From contig OZ038422.1 of the NCBI GenBank assembly GCA_964036155.1, positions 43,609,201 to 43,673,200 of the forward strand: a stretch of 64,000 bases of DNA, given 5' to 3'. The translations under genes and the position numbers were made by a program. Positions 59,221 through 64,000 of the stretch are shown here, one piece after another. The notes under the pieces are model-generated. The model was given only the letters and a program-made list of their open reading frames with translations, did no database searches and was not told the DNA's origin. The DNA comes from Diploscapter coronatus. Its lineage: Eukaryota > Nematoda > Chromadorea > Rhabditida > Rhabditidae. The stretch's first letter is position 1; every line of letters starts with the position of its first letter.

Positions 59221-62200
59221 TGATAATCAGTGATATTAAGGTAGCTGTTTGACAATGGGCGAGGATCGAGGCGACGGGTCTCGAGCTGGCGGCACTCCCC
59301 CACCCCCGTTTGGTCACTCCATGCCTAGCTCTGCTTCACCTGCTGGCTCATCTCCAACTTCACGCTTTCCACCTCCATCTACAGGTTGGCAAATCATAAT
59401 TGTTTGAAGAGTTTGGCACAATTACTCGCATCTTTTTTCCGTTTTCATTAAGACGTAAATTCTCCTTTCTTTCAAGTCTTCTAATGGACGGTCTGACAAG
59501 CCTTAGCTTCAGGAAAATGTAAAAGAAAGTCGTGGTGATGGTGTGCGAAAGTGGGGAAATAAAGCCTTTTTTCCATGCGCACAGTAACGCAGGACGCTTA
59601 CAATGGATAAAGCTTATCATACCGTGAATTGGAAGGCAACGTTTCTAGTGAAGTTCACATCTTTTGACCTTCGTCGTACCAATCCTCATTTTGACTTACA
59701 AGGGAAGTGCACAGTACGAACTCACATATCTTGATGATAATATCAGGATCGACAAAATAGGAACCTGGAGTGAAAAATGATAGCCATATTTCACTCGTAG
59801 TTTGTGCAAAAAATGAGCAAATCCGCTGGTCAAACATGTAAGCAAACTTTGTAAATACGTAAGTGCAAGTGAAGAATTGGGGATTTTCACCCATTTCTAG
59901 GCTCGGGATTCCTATTTTTCAATTTTGATGTTATCAACGTGATTCCCATTATCAGAAATCCCTATTTGGAAAGTTTCATCAAGATCTATGGGTTCCTGTC
60001 TGTACACTTCCCTTGTTAGCCTAGAATATCGCAAAGTTCTGTTCGGGATAATTTTCATTGTTTATTTGCGCGAATGATTGAATGGTTATATGGCATTTAA
60101 AAAGAGAAAGAGTATCTTACAATCAAGATAGATCATTTCATTCAATGTCTTTCTTCAGCCAATAGTTGGAGAGAACAAAAATGTTCTCATTCCGATTCCT
60201 TGCTCATTTTTTGAGTATTTTGCTTTTGACGAACTGTACTTGTTTTGTATTTTGAGGCTTATCGAGCGCATTTTTGTGTATTCCTTTGAAAATCACAGAG
60301 AGGACAGAGGACATTGCTTGTTTATAGTCGACGCTTTTGGAAGGAAATTTTGAAAGCAGGGCAGAAAGGATGCAAAAGCTGCCCTGTTGAAGGCTGAAGA
60401 ATGGAGAGAGCTTATCATGCACTCTACACCTCTGCTCCCTCCCCAATCTGCTTGCTCTCTTCCACTCCCTCGTATCTCTGCTCGTCTGTCGTTTCGTCGA
60501 AACTCTCACTTTCCATTGCTTGTGTATTTGGCTGTTTCTCTTTCAACGACGTCTTTCTGCTGCTCCTTCAAAGCTCTGAATCAATGAAATGGAGGGAAAA
60601 AATTACGTGTAAATACCGAAAAAGAAATTTTCTATTAGAGATGATGAAGCTAAAGTTTCGAACCATTTTTGTCGACTTTTCCTCCAAATCAAATTATCCC
60701 TACTTCTTTCACAATTTGAACACAAACAATATACCAATAGTACAATGATTATAAGCATTTTTCAGGCCTTTCAGACATTTCCTCTTCCCTCTTCGTCTGA
60801 TTATCACTTTCTTCCTATCTTTCAATGATAACTCCATCCCAATTGACAGTTGTCGCTGCACTTTAGTTGCTCCTTTGTTTTGTAGCAGAAAACTGCTTGA
60901 TTGCCATGGAAAACCCATATAGATAACTATGCTCAAAACACTGAAAGAAATGACTGCAAACGAGTGAAATACTCACTTTCACTAAAAGGAAAGTGCAACT
61001 AAAATCTCAAACTGATAGCTGATTTCTTTCGAGAAGAAAGTATTTTAAGCAGAGCAGTCCTTGTACAGTCCACTATTCATGAGTATAGCATTTATTTTCG
61101 CATATTTTTCTTTGGTAGTCAAAATCGCCTGAAAAGCAAGCTGTGCTTCGTCTAATGAATTTGTATCGCTAAAATTTTACACGGGTGTATGTCATTGCGC
61201 ACAAAAAATTTTTGTGCGTAATGGCACACTTTTGTGCGCAATGACCGCTCCCCTTTTACACGAATCTTAAAAATCTTTAAAAGTAGTCTTTATATAACAA
61301 ACTATCCATCGATGAAAATTATAAATATTTCTCATCATCTAGATTAAATGCTTTCATTGTTCTTCTGCGACGATTTGATATTTTGAAAGGCTTGTGGTAA
61401 AAGGCGCCCACTTTTTTAGAGAACGCTCAACTTTGAAAAGTGGGCCTCTTTTACCGTAAGCCTTTTGAAACTTTCGGAAAAAAAACATCGATGCATTGAA
61501 AAATCATGTTTTTCATTAGAATTTTTGAGTGATTGGTATTCCTTATCTCCTCCCCCTCACCGAGCTATTTCTTTGATGCGCCCATGGCATGATAAATAAA
61601 CACAACACACCTTTTAATTTCCAACGTCCTCATTTATTATTGCCTCCTTGGATACTGTAATGCTCTCCTCGGCTCCACTCTGTCTGTACTTATCATCTCC
61701 CTTCTATACGCATAAACAGTGCATCTCGGACTCCTCCCCTTCCACTCTTCACTCAGCTGATTTTCACAAGCATTTCCATCGAGCTGCCTTTCAGCAGTTA
61801 AATTTCAATTTCACGTCTGAGTCTCTGAATGATAGTAGGTAGTGCATTTGTGGGGTCAAAAACTGCAGGAAAGGGGCTGTTTATGAGGTTTCCTTGCAAA
61901 GCATATATTTAACGAGCTCAGAGTATATTTGTCTGAATGATGGGATGATTGCAGGCTCTTCGTCAGAAGCCGATTGGCGCGAGATGTCAGACGAGGTTCT
62001 TTCTCAGCTCTCTGCGTTCCAGGTCGCTGATCGACCTCTCAGTCAACAGGTACATCTTTTGAGTCGTTTGACCTTGGGTGCATTCTTGTAAGAATGAATG
62101 AAATGGGTTCTGATTTCCGATTCTTTCATTTTTACAAACGAATGAATCTATGATACGTTCTTTATTCGAAACATGAACTACAGTAGCGGACAAGAGTATT

Positions 62201-64000
62201 TGGTCACTCTTATTCCACGCTTGATTTTCAATTAGCTACTTCAAGGGAACAAATTCAAATGAAAATTTTCGAATATATTCGTCCATGCTAAGCACAAGTG
62301 TCTTGAAAGTTTTAGTCCGATTCGATTTCATATAAAGGGTATTTTTAACGTTTAAAACTCTGACATCGTATAGAGATGACCAATACCCCTGTCAGCTTGT
62401 GTTTCTGATGAAATATAGCTGCTTTTCAGAGTCCCGAGAATCGTGCCTTTACATCGCTGCCAATCAATCTAACTCTTCGTCCTTCGAGTCAGAATCCTAT
62501 GGTAAGTATTTCCAAAATTATTACTTGCTTAACATATCATGCGAGTTTGAGAGTACTGATAATTCTTACATTTCTCCAAATCTTGTTCGTGCATATTTTG
62601 ATTAGTAGTGATTTGCTACTGAGTTTTTTGAAAAGCAATCATATACTCAACACAATTCATTATGAAGTTAGAATTTACGAAGTGTTTGCTATTTATAAAG
62701 TGTTTCCAAAACTGCGTTTACTCTGAAATATCTCACACATTATTAAAATAGATAAGCTCTCAATCGATCTCTAATGCTGATGCAAGCTCCTAAACTTTGC
62801 CCTCATAATAGAAAGTTGTAAGATGATTTTAGCGAAGCGAAAGTGAAATGGCATTAAAACTAACATGAAATTTAGTTGTAAACAGGCTGAGTTTTGAATT
62901 CGAGAGGCAATGAAAAACTGGGGAATTGCAGAAGTGAAAGTGCAACTGCAATGAAAGGCAAACGGGAAGGGAAAGAGTGTTGAAATGATAAGAGGAAGAA
63001 ACAAGGGAATGGAAATAAGGTAGAGATGCAGAGATAGGTCAGTGATAAAGAATTAAGGAGGATTTCGAAACATAAATATTCAAAAAAGCGAAAGTACTGA
63101 GAGTGCAGAACTTATTCAAGGATGTTTATCATCTTTACAGCCGCTTCTTCAATATGATATCAAGAAGGGAGCGCGTAAAAATTAGGTGACATCTCAATAT
63201 TTCTATCGTTAGTTTTATGCAAAAAGATGGCTTCTTTGGATTGAAGATCAATCTTTCATTTTCAGAAAGTGAGTGTCTGGTCAGTGGGCGAGATTCCGCA
63301 AGGCTCTCGCTTCGGCCCGCTTGTGGGAGAGAATCGTCTGGCCGATGCCGACTCCGCACTGCTCTGTCCCATCGAGGCCTCCAGTGCTGGAGGACATAAA
63401 CCCACCACCTTCTCGAGGGAACAAATGCAGAAAGCAATCACTAAGGAATGGAAGGTTAGGGTTCTATGAAAATTTAAAATACTAAAGTAGACTATTTGAA
63501 AAGGTAGTTACATCGTAGCACTGTTACAGGCAAATTATAATAGGATTCGATAGGAAAAATCTTATTTTCCCATGTTAGTTCGAATCCAACAATTGCAACG
63601 CAACTACTTTTCCAAGCTGCTTTTGAAATATTGCGATACCAATTAGGGAAGATGTACTTCATGAATAATTTCAGGTTGTTTCTTCTTCTGGAGGTCGAAT
63701 TCTGAAGACCATTATTGTGGAAGACGATTCCAGAACTAATTGGATGAAATATGTGGCTGTCGCTATCAAAAATGAATCGCAGAATTTGGTCGCTTGTCAG
63801 GTAAATTTTTAATACCTCATTAAAATTCGTTCAAACCTGAAGTGATTATCATAAATTCTTTATATTTAGGTCGACAATGATATATACTTTTATTCGATAA
63901 AGCCAATCAAGTCGAACTGTGAACTGTCGATGTGGTTCAGCAGAGACTACGCCAACAAATTGAACTATCCATTGTCCTGCGAATTGCTCAGTGCTACAGG
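59221..64000 (+). CDS. blimp-1: BLIMP-1/PRDM1-type transcription factor, 5' part (6 exons, truncated by window end)
   Basis: Nuclear PR/SET-domain zinc-finger repressor; the zinc fingers would lie beyond the window. An acceptor TTGCAG ends at 59220 and the ATG is at 59255. Coding exons: 59255-59384, 61955-62049, 62430-62501, 63266-63454, 63675-63800 and 63870 to the end; all junctions are GT...AG and in phase. The first 43 residues are Gly/Pro/Ser-rich (GTPPPPFG). Next comes SEADWREMSDEVLSQLSAFQ, then SPENRAFTSLPINLTLRPSS, both characteristic of BLIMP-1. The PR domain runs from about residue 100: VWSVGEIPQGSRFGPLVGEN, a 50-residue insert-containing stretch, then SRTNWMKYVAVAIKNESQNL, VACQ, IYFYSIKPIKSNCELSMWFS and RDYANKLNYP. 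Loss of classic SET catalytic motifs is normal for PR domains. Introns 1 and 2 contain several inverted-repeat elements. Confidence 0.95.
59699..60016. mobile_element. Foldback element, copy 2, in blimp-1 intron 1
   Basis: The ends are inverted copies: ACAAGGGAAGTGCACAG on the left; on the right, read on the other strand, ACAAGGGAAGTGTACAG. The similarity continues through GAAC(T/C)CA and AGATCTTGATGA. The same arm appears in the element at 48236-48604. About 318 bp, with no coding frame. Confidence 0.75.
61175..61262. mobile_element. Short palindromic element, copy B, with 9-bp flanking direct repeat
   Basis: TTTTACACG is repeated directly at 61175-61183 and 61254-61262, as expected for a target-site duplication. 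Between them GTATGTCATTGCGCAC faces GTGCGCAATGACCGC, with a central palindrome (GCGCACAAAAAATTTTTGTG). Similar to 11741-11792. Located in blimp-1 intron 1. Confidence 0.7.
61381..61477. repeat. Foldback repeat in blimp-1 intron 1
   Basis: AAAGGCTTGTGGTAAAAGGC then GCCCACTTTT on the left is inverted on the right (AAAGGCTTACGGTAAAAGAG then GCCCACTTTT on the other strand). Arms of about 35 bp surround a short loop. Confidence 0.8.
62179..62400. mobile_element. Tc1/mariner-like MITE filling blimp-1 intron 2
   Basis: The left end TA then CAGTAGCGGACAAGAGTATT, TGGTCACTC. The right end on the other strand has GACAGGGGTATTGGTCATCTC. Both resemble the CAGTRGCGGACAARAGTATTTGG ends of Tc1/mariner elements. 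About 220 bp out of a 380-bp intron, ending about 30 bases before the next exon. Confidence 0.65.

Overview
This is a eukaryotic window, almost certainly nematode. It carries an intron-split cuticle collagen with the nematode N-terminal domain and a Y-C-x-C-P tail, a secreted protein with two DB-type cysteine modules (a nematode family), a Frizzled receptor and a PRDM1/BLIMP-1-type PR-domain gene. Most small introns are about 35-70 nt, and all junctions were read by eye as GT...AG in phase. Coding density is low. Much of the rest is AT-rich or purine/pyrimidine-skewed non-coding DNA that yields many shadow ORFs. Species cannot be named from the sequence. The dense intron pattern of the collagen is unlike Caenorhabditis.

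Layout. Minus strand: dual-specificity phosphatase (81-1062); an unrecognised single-pass membrane protein (8775-10533); a seven-helix receptor-like gene (11345-14346) with mobile-element remnants in its introns; cuticle collagen in 19 exons (15596-18538); Frizzled in 14 exons (20832-28534); an unrecognised multi-exon, probably membrane, gene (33911-36167); weak membrane-helix ORFs (38522-39487); the DB-module secreted protein (39579-40949); a Gly/Ser-rich gene (41648-43425, 5' end missing); and possible C-terminal exons near 46.2-46.6 kb. Plus strand: an F-box plus kelch-repeat gene in 8 exons (51129-52372) and blimp-1 (59255 to the end of the window, truncated).

Repeats. At least eight short inverted-repeat elements are visible. 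Some have mariner-like TA-flanked ends. One 9-bp-flanked palindrome occurs twice. One foldback family occurs at 48.2-48.6 and 59.7-60.0 kb. Two segments near the F-box/kelch gene have diverged partners elsewhere (7.8-8.05 kb and 20.4-20.7 kb), so this family has shed fragments.

The genes do not form an operon or shared pathway. Frizzled (Wnt signalling), the collagen and blimp-1 act in development and cuticle formation, but their proximity is not evidence of joint regulation. The best leads are the extreme fragmentation of the collagen gene, one collagen junction and one receptor junction with no usual splice signal, two well-supported but unrecognised membrane-protein genes, and the blimp-1 introns packed with small inverted-repeat elements.
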